A DNA stretch of 40,378 nucleotides from the NCBI GenBank assembly GCA_024276465.1, contig JAJRXD010000075.1, positions 1 through 40,378 on the forward strand. Reading direction: 5' to 3'. The position numbers were made by a program, and so were the translations under genes. The notes beneath the pieces were generated by a model. It did no database searches. It worked only from the letters and a program-made list of their open reading frames with translations, and had not been told where the DNA came from. Position 1 is the first letter of the stretch. The number at the start of each line of letters is the position of its first letter. Positions 17,129 to 25,831 of the stretch are shown in pieces. The DNA is from Deltaproteobacteria bacterium. Lineage in GTDB: Bacteria > Desulfobacterota > WTBG01 > CAIYCZ01 > CAIRTM01.

Positions 17129-18304
17129 TCAGCGGGGCTGCAATGTCCGGGCTAAAAGCTCATCATAGAGCTTTTCCTGATCTGAAACCATTTTATGTAT
17201 ATCAAACTCCTTAACCAGTCCAGTACCTTTTTCTCCCATCTCACGAGCTTTTTCAGGATTAGTCAGAAGAAAAGCTGTTTTTTTTGCAATCCCTGATATA
17301 TCTCCGGGGGAAACAAGAAACCCGTTAAGACCATCTCTGACTGCTTCAGACGAGCCATCCACATCAGTAGCTACTATGGGAACACCTGCTGCCATTGCCT
17401 GAGGAAGCACCCTGGGCAACCCCTCCCAGAAAGAGGTAAGCACAAGAACATTAATTGTGCTGAGAATTTCCGGTATATCCCTTCGCCACCCTAAAACATG
17501 AAAGCTGTCCTGCAGATCAGCTCTGCTGACCTGCCTTTCAATATCCGGCCTTAAGGTTCCATCGCCCACAAGAAGAAAGTGACAACTCGGCACATCCTTT
17601 TTGACAAGACAGCAGGCCCTTACATAGTCAAGGGGCGCTTTCTGGGGTTTCAGGCATGAAATCATTGCAGCAACAGGAACATCTTCAGGGATCTTCAGAC
17701 CCTGTCTCACGTCATGCCTTGTTTTTTCATGGTTCCGGAATTTTGCAATCTCTATCCCGCTTCGAATAAGCTTAATTTTTTTGCGTGGAAAAATACAAAG
17801 CTTTACCCCTTTTTCCATGTTTGCCCATGAGACAGCTATAAACATTGTGGTAATAAAAGATGTGATCAGCTCTGAGATAATAAGGCTGCTTCTGAGCCAA
17901 AAGGGCTGACAATTATTAAATCCAAAGCCGTGGATAGAATGTACAATAATAGAAACGCCTGATGCCTTTGCAGCCCACCTGCCAAGTATACCGGCTTTTG
18001 AACTGTGGGTATGAACAATTACCGGCGTATTTTGAGGCTTGATATTTTTTATCTGTTTCAGAATTTTAATAATCTGAAACAAAGCCTTCAAATCTTTAAT
18101 TGGTCTTATTTCACGTATTAAATCCTGTATTATAAAAGTATTGTTCAGTGCCTTTGCATCCTCATAAAGCTCTCCCCCCTTACCCGTAACAAGAAAGGTC
18201 TGGAATTTTTCAGTGTTTAGATTGGAAACAGTAAAAAGTGTGTTCTGCTGTGCTCCTCCAAGCTCCATCCTGGTTATGAGATGAACCACTTTTACCTTTT
18301 TCAT
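17129..18304 (-). CDS. Family 4 (GT-B) glycosyltransferase
   Basis: A 391-residue glycosyltransferase. The N-terminal acceptor domain begins VVHLITRMELGGAQQNT, with the GGA loop typical of GT4 enzymes. The donor-binding domain includes KPQKAPLDYVRA, FLLVGDGTLRPDIE and the E-x7-E motif in FWEGLPRVLPQAMAAGVPIV, followed by a GSSEAVRDGLNGFLV loop. It would add a sugar from a nucleotide-sugar donor to a lipid-linked or polysaccharide acceptor on the cytoplasmic side. The gene overlaps the flavoprotein gene upstream by four bases, forming a three-gene operon with the WecA/MraY-type enzyme. The sugar is not predictable. Confidence 0.92.
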   Translation of the reverse strand: MKKVKVVHLITRMELGGAQQNTLFTVSNLNTEKFQTFLVTGKGGELYEDAKALNNTFIIQDLIREIRPIKDLKALFQIIKILKQIKNIKPQNTPVIVHTHSSKAGILGRWAAKASGVSIIVHSIHGFGFNNCQPFWLRSSLIISELITSFITTMFIAVSWANMEKGVKLCIFPRKKIKLIRSGIEIAKFRNHEKTRHDVRQGLKIPEDVPVAAMISCLKPQKAPLDYVRACCLVKKDVPSCHFLLVGDGTLRPDIERQVSRADLQDSFHVLGWRRDIPEILSTINVLVLTSFWEGLPRVLPQAMAAGVPIVATDVDGSSEAVRDGLNGFLVSPGDISGIAKKTAFLLTNPEKAREMGEKGTGLVKEFDIHKMVSDQEKLYDELLARTLQPR

Positions 18305-19581
18305 TTAAGAGCCCTTGCGATCTGCCTGCCCTGAATAATGGAATCTTCCATGGAGGAGTATGTCCAGCCGCCATACCTGCCAGCTGAAATAATATGTTTT
18401 TTTTGAAGAAATTTAATAATTTCCAAAAGCATTTTTTTGTGGAATTTGTCAAAAATTACATACGCATACTCTATGGTATTATAATCTTTTACAAGAATAC
18501 GGTCCCGCTTTTTTAATATCCCGCATTTTTTCAATGCTTCTATGGATGTTTTTGTAACAGTTTCAGGATCTTTCATGCTTCCGGGCGAAGAAGAAACTTC
18601 TATATACATGGAGCTTGTCTTTTCAGGGGCAAGAAACTTTGAAAAATTAGAATAGATACCAACCCTGTAAAAAGGAAATTCAGGTTCAGGGAAATATATC
18701 CAGTGGAAGTCGCTTACATTTTCCCTGTTAATTCCAATGTTCAGGTTGTGAACCGATACATACCGAAGTCTGGAAACAGCCCTTTTATATGAAGATGGCA
18801 GATCCTCGATCAGTTTAAGAAGCCGTGGAAGTGGTATTGTTGAGACCAGTGTGTCATACTGTGCCTCATGGCCATCCTTAAATTTAATACATTTTTTTGA
18901 CAGGCTGACAGAAGCAAGTATTTTGCCGTATTGAATATTGCCAACCTTCCGGCTCATGGCATGGGGAAGTATTTCAATACCGCTCTTCTCAGGATAATAA
19001 AAAGAGGCATTGTAGCCCATCCCTCTGTTTTGAATGCCTATGGAGCCCTGGATTACCTCCTGCAATGTGGGGCGCGGGATTGACCAGCTTGCCCAGTCGT
19101 TTGTAAGCTCCCTTAAGTCTGTCTGCCAGAGTTTTTCATTGTAGGGAATGAAAAAATGTCTGGCAATTCCTTCACCAAATGTGCTGACAGCCCAGTCTTT
19201 GAAGTTTAAGCCTGTCTTTCTGCTGCTTTTTTTCATATACGCATCAACAAAACCCATCACGCAATCAAAGACAACTTCTTTTGGAAGCCCGAAAGTATTT
19301 GCCTGAAAAGGATATGCAACATATCTGCCCTTATAGTAAATTGCAGCTTTTCTGATGATTTTTACAAATTTTCCAGGAGCAATACTGCTTAAAAGCCGGT
19401 GCGTATAAGGGTTTTTAACATGAAGGAGGTGGCCGGTATAGTCAAAGGTAAAACCATCAGTTTTTATTGAACGGCACAGGCCTCCCGGTTTTTCTTCTTT
19501 TTCAAAAATCAGATAAGGTCTTTTCCTGAGATGAAAGCCAACACTCAGGCCTGTCAGTCCTGAACCTATTATGCAAATCAT
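18301..19581 (-). CDS. FAD-dependent amine oxidase / UDP-galactopyranose mutase-like protein
   Basis: A 426-residue flavoprotein. The N-terminal Rossmann motif IIGSGLTGLSVGFHL and the FEKEEKPGGLCRS segment bind FAD. TFDYTGHLLHV, PYNEKLWQTDL and a C-terminal SAGRYGGWTYSSMEDSI (FAD ribityl contact) match the group of NAD(P)-binding amine oxidase-like proteins and UDP-galactopyranose mutases found in surface polysaccharide clusters. It overlaps both neighbours by four bases, between the phosphoglycosyl transferase and the GT4. A role in sugar-nucleotide or lipid-linked sugar redox/isomerisation is inferred from context; protoporphyrinogen oxidase-like activity is less likely here. Confidence 0.85.
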   Translation of the reverse strand: MICIIGSGLTGLSVGFHLRKRPYLIFEKEEKPGGLCRSIKTDGFTFDYTGHLLHVKNPYTHRLLSSIAPGKFVKIIRKAAIYYKGRYVAYPFQANTFGLPKEVVFDCVMGFVDAYMKKSSRKTGLNFKDWAVSTFGEGIARHFFIPYNEKLWQTDLRELTNDWASWSIPRPTLQEVIQGSIGIQNRGMGYNASFYYPEKSGIEILPHAMSRKVGNIQYGKILASVSLSKKCIKFKDGHEAQYDTLVSTIPLPRLLKLIEDLPSSYKRAVSRLRYVSVHNLNIGINRENVSDFHWIYFPEPEFPFYRVGIYSNFSKFLAPEKTSSMYIEVSSSPGSMKDPETVTKTSIEALKKCGILKKRDRILVKDYNTIEYAYVIFDKFHKKMLLEIIKFLQKKHIISAGRYGGWTYSSMEDSIIQGRQIARALK

Positions 19582-20576
19582 AATGTCATATCAACCTTTT
19601 TCAGATAAAACCCCATCACAAGAGCAAAAACAATAATACAGAAAACTGTCCCTGCTGCAATGATGACTGAGGGGGTCAGCATCATCGCAATCCCGCACAG
19701 CCCTAACAGAATGCTTGCCGCATAGCTGACAAGCACTGTCTGTTTTGTTGAAAACCGCCATTTCCTGAGCCTTAAAGCAAAATGATCCGGGCTGCCGTAA
19801 ATAACAGGTATTCCCCTTCTCCACCTGATATACATGACAAACAGAGTGTCAAACATCGGAATTCCCAAAATGACCGGCGGGGCCAGGCACCCAAAATTGT
19901 TATTATCAGTATAGCTTCCCACCATTGCCAGCGCTCCAAGCATCATCCCTATAAACATGCTGCCAGCATCACCAAGATAAATACTTGCGGGCTCAAAGTT
20001 ATACTTCAGAAATCCAAGCAGGGAGCCTGCAATAGAGATTGTAAGTATTGCAATCACAGGGCGGCCATTCAGAACAGCTACCACAAAAAGCACAGAAGCA
20101 ATAATAAGCCCTGTACCGGTCGTAAGACCATCCATGACGTCAATAATATTAAATGCATTGATTGTGGCCATCATCCAGAAGAATGTTAAAAACAGACAGA
20201 CAGAATAAGGCAAAAAAACAATCTTGATATAAATGCCGGATTTCATAAGCACGAATACAGCAATGGCCTGACCAGCAAACTTGAACCGGGGTCCCAGGGC
20301 CTTAAGATCATCTATTATTCCAAGCAGAATAATAATGGTTCCGGAAAGCAGCAGTCCTAACACCTCGCTGCTGAAATCAAAAGTAAGGGCAAGTGAAAAA
20401 AGAAAGGCAATGTAAACAGAAAGACCGCCCAGGTATGCAACAGGCTTTTCATGTTTTTTCAGTTTCCCGTCAGGATGGTCAACAATATCATATTCAATTG
20501 CAGCTTTCCTGACTACAGGTGTTATGTACAGGCACAGGCTAAGTGCTAACACGAATGTAAAAAGATAGATCCACAT
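19578..20576 (-). CDS. WecA/MraY-family polyprenyl-phosphate sugar-1-phosphate transferase
   Basis: A 332-residue membrane protein with about ten helices. Family motifs appear in order: GGLSVYIAF, the Asp pair in GIIDDLKALG, NAFNIIDVMDGLTTG with the catalytic Asp, YLGDAGSMFIG, and the cytoplasmic basic loop RWRRGIPVIYGSPDHFALRL corresponding to the WecA His-rich region. It should transfer a sugar-1-phosphate from a UDP-sugar to undecaprenyl phosphate and so start the glycan made by the following genes. It is the first gene of the three-gene operon ending at 17129. Confidence 0.93.
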   Translation of the reverse strand: MWIYLFTFVLALSLCLYITPVVRKAAIEYDIVDHPDGKLKKHEKPVAYLGGLSVYIAFLFSLALTFDFSSEVLGLLLSGTIIILLGIIDDLKALGPRFKFAGQAIAVFVLMKSGIYIKIVFLPYSVCLFLTFFWMMATINAFNIIDVMDGLTTGTGLIIASVLFVVAVLNGRPVIAILTISIAGSLLGFLKYNFEPASIYLGDAGSMFIGMMLGALAMVGSYTDNNNFGCLAPPVILGIPMFDTLFVMYIRWRRGIPVIYGSPDHFALRLRKWRFSTKQTVLVSYAASILLGLCGIAMMLTPSVIIAAGTVFCIIVFALVMGFYLKKVDMTL

Positions 20577-20639
20577 TTATGTTAATTCCACTAAAGTTTC
20601 ATGAGTTTATTGAGTTGCGGGTTTCGGGTTGCATGTTAA

Positions 20640-20852
20640 GAATTTCAAAATCCAAAGGAAATAATGTCAAAGTTCAAAATCCAAATGTCAAATGAAGTTC
20701 AAAAACAATAATGTCAAAAACTTCGCGTTATTTTGTGGCTATAAGAATACTTTTGTCTTTTGACATTGATTTGAACTTTTGGCTTTTTAATTTGTCATTG
20801 CTTTTGCTTTTTGACATTCCTTTGAGCTTTGGCATTTGTCATTTCCTTTGAA
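20640..20852. repeat. Degenerate AAAGTTCAAAATCC-type repeat, inverted
   Basis: The left half (about 20646-20722) repeats short units such as CAAAATCCAAA, GTCAAAGTTCAAA and ATGTCAAA. The right half (about 20752-20850) repeats their complements: TTTGACATT, TTTGAACTTT, TTTGTCATT. The region is therefore an imperfect large palindrome built of short tandem-like units. Such TCAAAATTC-type tracts are scattered in intergenic space of several environmental Gram-negatives. It lies between two minus-strand glycan genes and has no coding capacity. Confidence 0.6.
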
Positions 20853-20875
20853 AACCTTTGTGCATAGTACTGATT

Positions 20876-21994
20876 TTAGTCACTTTTTTCCATCATAATG
20901 AGGCTTCGATAAACAGCCTCTGTTTCTTTAACTGTTTTTTCCAGGGGAAACTGTTCAAGCACGCGCTTTTTCCCGGCCATTCCCATCTCCTCTGCCAACT
21001 GCCGGTCTTCTATCAATCTAAGAAGAGCTTGTGCCAGTGCGCGTGCGTCTCCAGGTTTAAAAAGAATTCCTGTTTTCCCGTCAAGAACAACTTCATCAAT
21101 ACCTTCAATTCTTGATGCGACTACAGGACGCGCTTCAGCCATTGCTTCAAGAAGCACATTCGGGAGGCCCTCCCAGAGTGAAGGCAGAACTATTATATCC
21201 ATCTGTGCAATGCACCGGGATATCTCCTCTGTCACTCCCACAAAAATTATATATTCAGAGAGTCTTTCCTGCTTAACAATAGTTTTAATGCGGATTTCAT
21301 CCGGCCCTTCTCCAAAAAAATATACCCTGATATCAGGATGCCTGGCTGAAATGGTTTTGACAGCTTTAATTAAAGTAACATGCCCCTTTTGCCTGTCAAA
21401 CCTTCCGATAAGCGCAATATTTATTAATGCTTTATTAATTGTAAAACCATTTGAATTTCCCTGCAGCACTGCACTGCAGTCAATGCCGTTATATACAGTA
21501 ACAATTTTATCAGGACAGACCCGCACATGCTTTATGGTAAATTTTCTTGCAGCTTCTGAAACAGCCATGTACCTGTTTACCATTGAAGATGTCAGTCGGT
21601 CAATAATATGTTTGTAGTGTTTATCAGACTCTATAACACGTATTGATGAGATTACAATTGGAACCCCGGCTACCCGAGCGGCAAATCTGCCAAGGATATT
21701 TGCTCTGAAAAGAAATGAGTGAATTATCATGGGCCTCACCCGGCGTGATAGCCGGATTAAACGAACAAGGGCCGGAAGAAATGTTAAAACAGCTTTTATT
21801 CCGCCTGCTTCAGCCAAGCCCAGAGAATAGAAACCATCCGCTGCTTCTTCAATCCTTTTTGCAAAAACCCCCGGTCTTTTCAAGGAACAGACATAAACTT
21901 CATATTCATCCCTGTCAATCCTTCGTATAAGCTCAAGAAGCGCCTTTTCTGTTCCACCCGCATTGGTGCTTGTAATAATATAGAGGATTTTCAT
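20876..21994 (-). CDS. Family 4 glycosyltransferase
   Basis: A 372-residue GT-B enzyme. It starts ILYIITSTNAGGTEKALLEL with the GGTE acceptor loop. The donor domain shows IALIGRFDRQKGHVTLI, VYFFGEGPDEIRI and the E-x7-E motif in LWEGLPNVLLEAMAEARPVV, then GIDEVVLDGKTGILF. It is similar in type to the enzyme at 17129-18304 but clearly a different gene. It is separated from the WecA-type gene by a 300-base repeat tract, so it may be transcribed separately. The acceptor and sugar are unknown. Confidence 0.92.
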   Translation of the reverse strand: MKILYIITSTNAGGTEKALLELIRRIDRDEYEVYVCSLKRPGVFAKRIEEAADGFYSLGLAEAGGIKAVLTFLPALVRLIRLSRRVRPMIIHSFLFRANILGRFAARVAGVPIVISSIRVIESDKHYKHIIDRLTSSMVNRYMAVSEAARKFTIKHVRVCPDKIVTVYNGIDCSAVLQGNSNGFTINKALINIALIGRFDRQKGHVTLIKAVKTISARHPDIRVYFFGEGPDEIRIKTIVKQERLSEYIIFVGVTEEISRCIAQMDIIVLPSLWEGLPNVLLEAMAEARPVVASRIEGIDEVVLDGKTGILFKPGDARALAQALLRLIEDRQLAEEMGMAGKKRVLEQFPLEKTVKETEAVYRSLIMMEKSD

Positions 21995-22044
21995 ATTTAA
22001 AGTATTTGCTGTTAAAATCAGCCCTCTTTATAAGACACATTTTT

Positions 22045-22173
22045 CTAATATAAATCCCTCAACAACTCTTTGCCTCTCATCCCGTAGACATTACAAATTT
22101 CATCAGCGTCTGTTTTTTGATTGTTTGCGTAAAGTTTTTCAACAATTGAGCGTATATCTTCCTCTTTATACAT
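22045..22173 (-). CDS. Possible small protein of 42 residues
   Basis: A short frame starting MYKEEDIRSIVEKLYANNQK and ending in RGKELLRDLY. The composition is protein-like and mostly helical, but there is no good ribosome site and I recognise no family. It may be a remnant of a mobile or toxin-antitoxin gene, given the decayed genes that follow. Confidence 0.25.
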   Translation of the reverse strand: MYKEEDIRSIVEKLYANNQKTDADEICNVYGMRGKELLRDLY

Positions 22174-22283
22174 GGTCCGAAGTTCTCAGTGTAGGCGTTG
22201 TCTGTCATAAACTTATCTCATCCTGAAACCTGTATTATCGGACAATATGGCCCCTTTGCATTTAATATGACAAAACGTAGACG

Positions 22284-22559
22284 TCATGGCCCCCTTGGCC
22301 CCTTCGTGGCCCCTTTAGCGATGACGTAACGAGTTCCCTTTCCAGTCGTGCCGATCTTTTCAAAAACGCCCTTGTCAACCAAGTCCGTCAGATCGCGGTG
22401 AGCCGTCCGCCTCGCTATGCCGACCACTTCCTGATACTTTGAATTCGTAATAGATCCGTGCTTCCTGGCGAACTCTACGGCTCTTTTTTGCCTCTCTGAT
22501 ACACCAAGAGCAAACAATACCGATTCCGTCAGCCAATGAACAGTGAATAATGGTGACAT
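22284..22559 (-). pseudogene. Winged-helix C-terminal fragment of an AlbA_2/RecG-like regulator
   Basis: A 91-residue frame containing GVSERQKRAVEFARKHGSIT followed by VGIARRTAHRDLTDLVDKGV, then a wing (GTTGKGTRYVIAKG). This is the C-terminal winged helix found at the end of ATP-binding (AlbA_2-type) transcriptional regulators and some Fic proteins. The large N-terminal domain is absent upstream, and the tail contains a GGCCCC-rich repeat, so it is most likely a truncated remnant. An intact small DNA-binding protein is possible. Confidence 0.5.
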
Positions 22560-22697
22560 CTATGGCAAAAGCAGAATGCTGTGAATGTCTGAATTGGGAT
22601 TTATTAGTTCATTTCAACGTAGTTTTTTTGTTGCAGATTGCTGTTTTTTACGTTAAAATTTATTTATAATTTTTTATTTAATTAGGAGTTATATCAT

Positions 22698-22886
22698 ATG
22701 TCAACAACATTTGCAAAAGACCAGGCACACCAACTTGTAGACAAGATGCCCGAAAACTCTACCTGGGATGATTTAATTTATGAAATTTATGTTCACCAAG
22801 TAATTGAAGAAGGTCTATCAGATAGCGATAATTGCAGAACAAAAGATGTCAGAGATATCCGTACAAAATACGGATTATCGGAATGA
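22698..22886 (+). CDS. Antitoxin of a ParE/RelE-type pair
   Basis: A 62-residue protein with the sequence MPENSTWDDLIYEIYVHQVI followed by EEGLSDSDNCR and DVRDIRTKYGL, a common small antitoxin type encoded before ParE-family toxins. The ribosome site is AGGAG. Its TGA stop overlaps the ATG of the toxin gene (ATGA), so the two are translationally coupled. The antitoxin is intact while the toxin carries a stop codon. Confidence 0.8.
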   Translation: MSTTFAKDQAHQLVDKMPENSTWDDLIYEIYVHQVIEEGLSDSDNCRTKDVRDIRTKYGLSE

Positions 22887-23179
22887 AAGTTCATTAGACA
22901 GACACTTCACAAAAACACCTTGACGCCATTTATAATTATATTGCCCAAAATTCCCGGGAATATGCCAAACGCATGGTCGATCGATTGACCCGTCGCTCAC
23001 AACAAATCGGTTCACACCCATTATCCGGTCGCTCTGTCCCAGAGTATGATATGCTACAAATACGGGAAGTTATTGAAGGCCCGTACAGAATTATCTATCA
23101 TATCAAACCGGATCAAATAGATGTTCTTGCTATTATTCACGGAGCGATAAACATCATGAGAGATAAAGACATAAAATAG
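22883..23179 (+). pseudogene. ParE/RelE-family toxin with amber codon at position 5
   Basis: From the ATG at 22883 the frame reads MKVH, then TAG (22895-22897), then TDTSQKHLDAIYNYIAQNSR and on without interruption to a normal end (98 codons). ParE toxins have a conserved Trp at exactly this place, so TAG most simply derives from TGG by one G-to-A change. The rest of the fold is intact, including VIEGPYRIIYHIKPDQIDVL and the terminal HGA segment. A late internal start at 22973 would remove the first helices. The toxin is probably inactive unless the codon is read through. DNA gyrase is the known target of some ParE toxins. Confidence 0.8.
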
Positions 23180-23210
23180 TCTTTTCATGTGGTTCTTTTT
23201 ACCCTCCACC

Positions 23211-23640
23211 TTAAATCCTGTGAAATTCCAGCACATAGGGGTCGCGAATGGTTTCTTCTACACTTAGATTATCTTGATTGTTTCGGACAGCTTCAAGCAG
23301 CGTTGATTTATCCCTGGAAAAGCCGGTCCGCTCCATGAGCACAAGACTCTATCTGGCGTTTCAATTCTCTTGGGCTCCAGTTGCCTTTAATAGCCTGCTG
23401 CTCATAAAAGGACCGTTTGAGAGAATCTTTTATTTTGATCAACTCAGTGAAGTGGGTAAAGGTGAAATTATGAAATAAAAGCAGCGGAGCAGTTTGTATA
23501 TCCTTGTCTTTTCCGGATAGGTTGATGTGGTTTAATTGACCGAATAGATTCTTCAGGCACTGCCTGAAGAATGTGTGGGTATGTAAGATATAAATAAATA
23601 TAGGGTCCATGTTGAAGTTAAAGGTTCTTGGCAAAGAGAC
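23211..23640 (-). pseudogene. DUF1016 (YhcG-type) PD-(D/E)XK nuclease remnant
   Basis: In the minus frame, FTHFTELIKIKDSLKRSFYE and QQAIKGNWSPRELKRQIES match the DUF1016 N-terminal domain. A frameshift near 23350 moves the match to another frame, reading ERTGFSRDKSTLLEAVRNNQ then VEETIRDPYVLEFHRI, and a TAA at 23211-23213 ends it where the nuclease domain should begin. Upstream, YPHILQAVP-like sequence appears in a third frame. The gene is thus frameshifted and lacks its catalytic domain. Confidence 0.7.
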
Positions 23641-23703
23641 GATACCCGGATACAGGGGCGATCTGTTTCTGAAAGTTGCTGTAGAGCCATAAGAATGGAT
23701 CAC

Positions 23704-24951
23704 TTATTGTTTTGTCTTGCCAAGAATGGTTTTTCTTAAAAGGTTTAAAGCAACCTGAGAACTCATTAATTTTATCCTTTCTCTGCTCCCATGAAAAAGA
23801 TGCTGACTGACCCTGGTATCAGAAGCAGAGGAGATTCCGATAAAAACTGTTCCAACCGGCTTTTCCGCACTGCCTCCGGTCGGACCTGCAATACCTGTAA
23901 CAGCCAGGCCGTATGTTGTTCCTGAAAGCTCCCCTGCTGCTTTTGCCATAAAGCGTGCAACAGGTTCACTTACAGCGCCAGAGTCCCTCAGCATGTCCTG
24001 AGGAATATTTAAAAGCTCCTCTTTGGCCCTGTTGCTGTAAACTACAAATGAGCGTTCAAGAAATTGTGAGCTTCCTGAAATATTTGTAAGCCGGTGAGTA
24101 ATAAGCCCCCCTGTGCAGGACTCTGCTACAGCAAGGGTTGCCCTGTTTTTTTTAAGCAGGAACCCGACAACCTCTTCCAGCAGCTCATCTTTGTCAGAAT
24201 AAATGTATTCACCGATTTTTTCATATATTATCTCCTGGAACCTGCTGATGTCTTTCTGTACCTGCGCCGTATCAGTTCCCCTGCCATTTATCTTCAACCT
24301 TATTTCAGGATATTTGGGATAATAAGCAAGCGAGGCTGTTGACCTGTCAGGCAGAGCACCCTGGAGCCTTTCCTGAATTGCAGATTCCCAGAGCCCGAAC
24401 ACCTTAAGGGTTCTGCTCAGAATGACCTGTTTTGAACCCATGAAGGTTTTCAGATGTCCGGCAAGAAAGCTTTCAGTTATTGCACGGACCTCTTCCGGGA
24501 CACCTGGAAGAAAAACAAACTGCCTTTTGCCATCCTCAATTAAAAAGCCACAGGCAGTTCCAACCGGATTAGGCACAATCCTGGACCTTTCCGGAAGCAT
24601 TGCCTGTTTTCTTCCTGCCATGGAAACTGTACGGCCGAATTTTTCGAGTTTCTCCTCCAAAGCATTAAAAGCCTCCTGGTTTAAAAGAAGTTTCCTGCCA
24701 AATGCTTTTGCAGCAGCCCGGGCTGTCCTGTCATCTTCAGTAGGTCCGAGACCACCGGTAATAAGAACAAAACGGGTTTCTCCCCGGATGCTTTCAAGGG
24801 CATTTTCAATATCCTCTACCGCATCTCCCACGGTTGTAATTTTAGAGACCGTGAGCCCCAGACTGGTTAAAGCCTCACCAATAAACCGGGCATTTTCATC
24901 AGCAGTACTGCCTGATATAAGCTCATCGCCAATGGTTATTATTTCAATCAT
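23704..24951 (-). CDS. cinA: CinA-family protein (MoCF domain plus NMN amidase domain)
   Basis: A 415-residue protein of full CinA length. The N-terminal MoCF-like domain shows IITIGDELISGSTADENARF and VLITGGLGPTEDDRTARA. The C-terminal amidohydrolase domain (~255-410) shows TLAVAESCTGGLITHRLT with the catalytic Ser/Cys region and YGLAVTGIAGPTGG. CinA proteins hydrolyse ADP-ribose and deamidate nicotinamide mononucleotide in pyridine nucleotide salvage. It lies 12 bases after pgpA and ends the gmhA-cyclophilin-pgpA-cinA operon. Confidence 0.95.
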   Translation of the reverse strand: MIEIITIGDELISGSTADENARFIGEALTSLGLTVSKITTVGDAVEDIENALESIRGETRFVLITGGLGPTEDDRTARAAAKAFGRKLLLNQEAFNALEEKLEKFGRTVSMAGRKQAMLPERSRIVPNPVGTACGFLIEDGKRQFVFLPGVPEEVRAITESFLAGHLKTFMGSKQVILSRTLKVFGLWESAIQERLQGALPDRSTASLAYYPKYPEIRLKINGRGTDTAQVQKDISRFQEIIYEKIGEYIYSDKDELLEEVVGFLLKKNRATLAVAESCTGGLITHRLTNISGSSQFLERSFVVYSNRAKEELLNIPQDMLRDSGAVSEPVARFMAKAAGELSGTTYGLAVTGIAGPTGGSAEKPVGTVFIGISSASDTRVSQHLFHGSRERIKLMSSQVALNLLRKTILGKTKQ

Positions 24952-24963
24952 AAACTGCCATTT

Positions 24964-25425
24964 TCAAAAGAAAACTCTTGCAGCCTGCAGACACAGGTTG
25001 GCATACACTCCTGCAACAACATCATCAAGCACTATCCCGCAGCCACCCTTTACCTTTTCATTAATCCGGTTTGCAGGAAATGGTTTGAAAACATCCATAA
25101 TACGAAAAAGAACAAATCCGCCGATTACATATTTCCATTCAGAAGAAAAAGTTGCCATGGTGATTAGATATCCGGCAATTTCATCGATAACAACTTCAGG
25201 AGGGTCCTTTTTGCTGAAAACATGTTCAGCTTTGTCTGATATCAGAATAGAAAAAAAAATAAACAGAACGGTTAATAAAAGATAAACAGGAAGATGGAAG
25301 TGCGAAAGGAGCAGATAAAAAAAAACGCCGGCAACAGTACCAGCTGTGCCGGGCATTACAGGGGCATAACCGCTGAAGGCTCCTGTAGATAAAAAAACAA
25401 TAAAGCCCCTGCGGAAACCATTCAT
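24964..25425 (-). CDS. pgpA: Phosphatidylglycerophosphatase A
   Basis: A 153-residue membrane enzyme that removes phosphate from phosphatidylglycerophosphate to give phosphatidylglycerol. Family motifs are GYAPVMPGTAGTVAGV near the N-terminus, VVIDEIAGYLITM with the metal-binding Asp-Glu, FRIMDVFKPFPANRI and GGCGIVLDDVVAGVYANL. The length and order of motifs match PgpA. The start codon overlaps the stop of the cyclophilin-like gene by one base, and cinA follows 12 bases later. Confidence 0.95.
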   Translation of the reverse strand: MNGFRRGFIVFLSTGAFSGYAPVMPGTAGTVAGVFFYLLLSHFHLPVYLLLTVLFIFFSILISDKAEHVFSKKDPPEVVIDEIAGYLITMATFSSEWKYVIGGFVLFRIMDVFKPFPANRINEKVKGGCGIVLDDVVAGVYANLCLQAARVFF

Positions 25426-25802
25426 TAATCTTCCTTTTTAACAATTATTTTACTTCCCTGTGCGATTTCCTTTAATACAGAGGTATCTCCTTCAATCTTC
25501 CCGAATACATTCACCTTGCCTGCTGCTCTTATTTCCCCCTGCCTGCTTACCGGAGTTGGCCCGAAAAAAATACAGAAAGCAGATCCTGAAGGCCAGTATC
25601 CAATGTCTCCTTTTTCAACAACCTCCCTGGCGCTGTCCTCAAGGGCTGTCCTGACAGGTACCGTAAAATAAATCTCATCACCCCATGTGTTCACTTCTGA
25701 TGTGAATGGCAGTTTGTTCCATATGGCATCTGCTGTTGCTGAATCAGAAAGCATGCCCTTAACTTCAACCCTGTCTGAAGAAATTATTACCTTCCGCTGC
25801 AT
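25425..25802 (-). CDS. Cyclophilin-like fold protein (TM1367/MTH235 type)
   Basis: A 125-residue protein of the cyclophilin-like family seen in thermophiles and deltaproteobacteria. Typical strings are NTWGDEIYFTVPV, DIGYWPSGSAFCIFFGPTPV and VNVFGKIEGD. The fold is that of cyclophilin, but the proline isomerase active site is not conserved in these proteins and no function is known. The gene overlaps pgpA by one base and follows gmhA by 29 bases. Confidence 0.88.
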   Translation of the reverse strand: MQRKVIISSDRVEVKGMLSDSATADAIWNKLPFTSEVNTWGDEIYFTVPVRTALEDSAREVVEKGDIGYWPSGSAFCIFFGPTPVSRQGEIRAAGKVNVFGKIEGDTSVLKEIAQGSKIIVKKED

Positions 25803-25831
25803 TTTTACCTCCTGCCGGGAAAATTTAGTTT

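Noticed and set aside
24422-25285. 287-codon plus-strand open frame opposite cinA and pgpA
   Set aside because: It is antisense to two well-supported genes, with Ser/Pro-rich composition typical of a shadow frame and no family resemblance.
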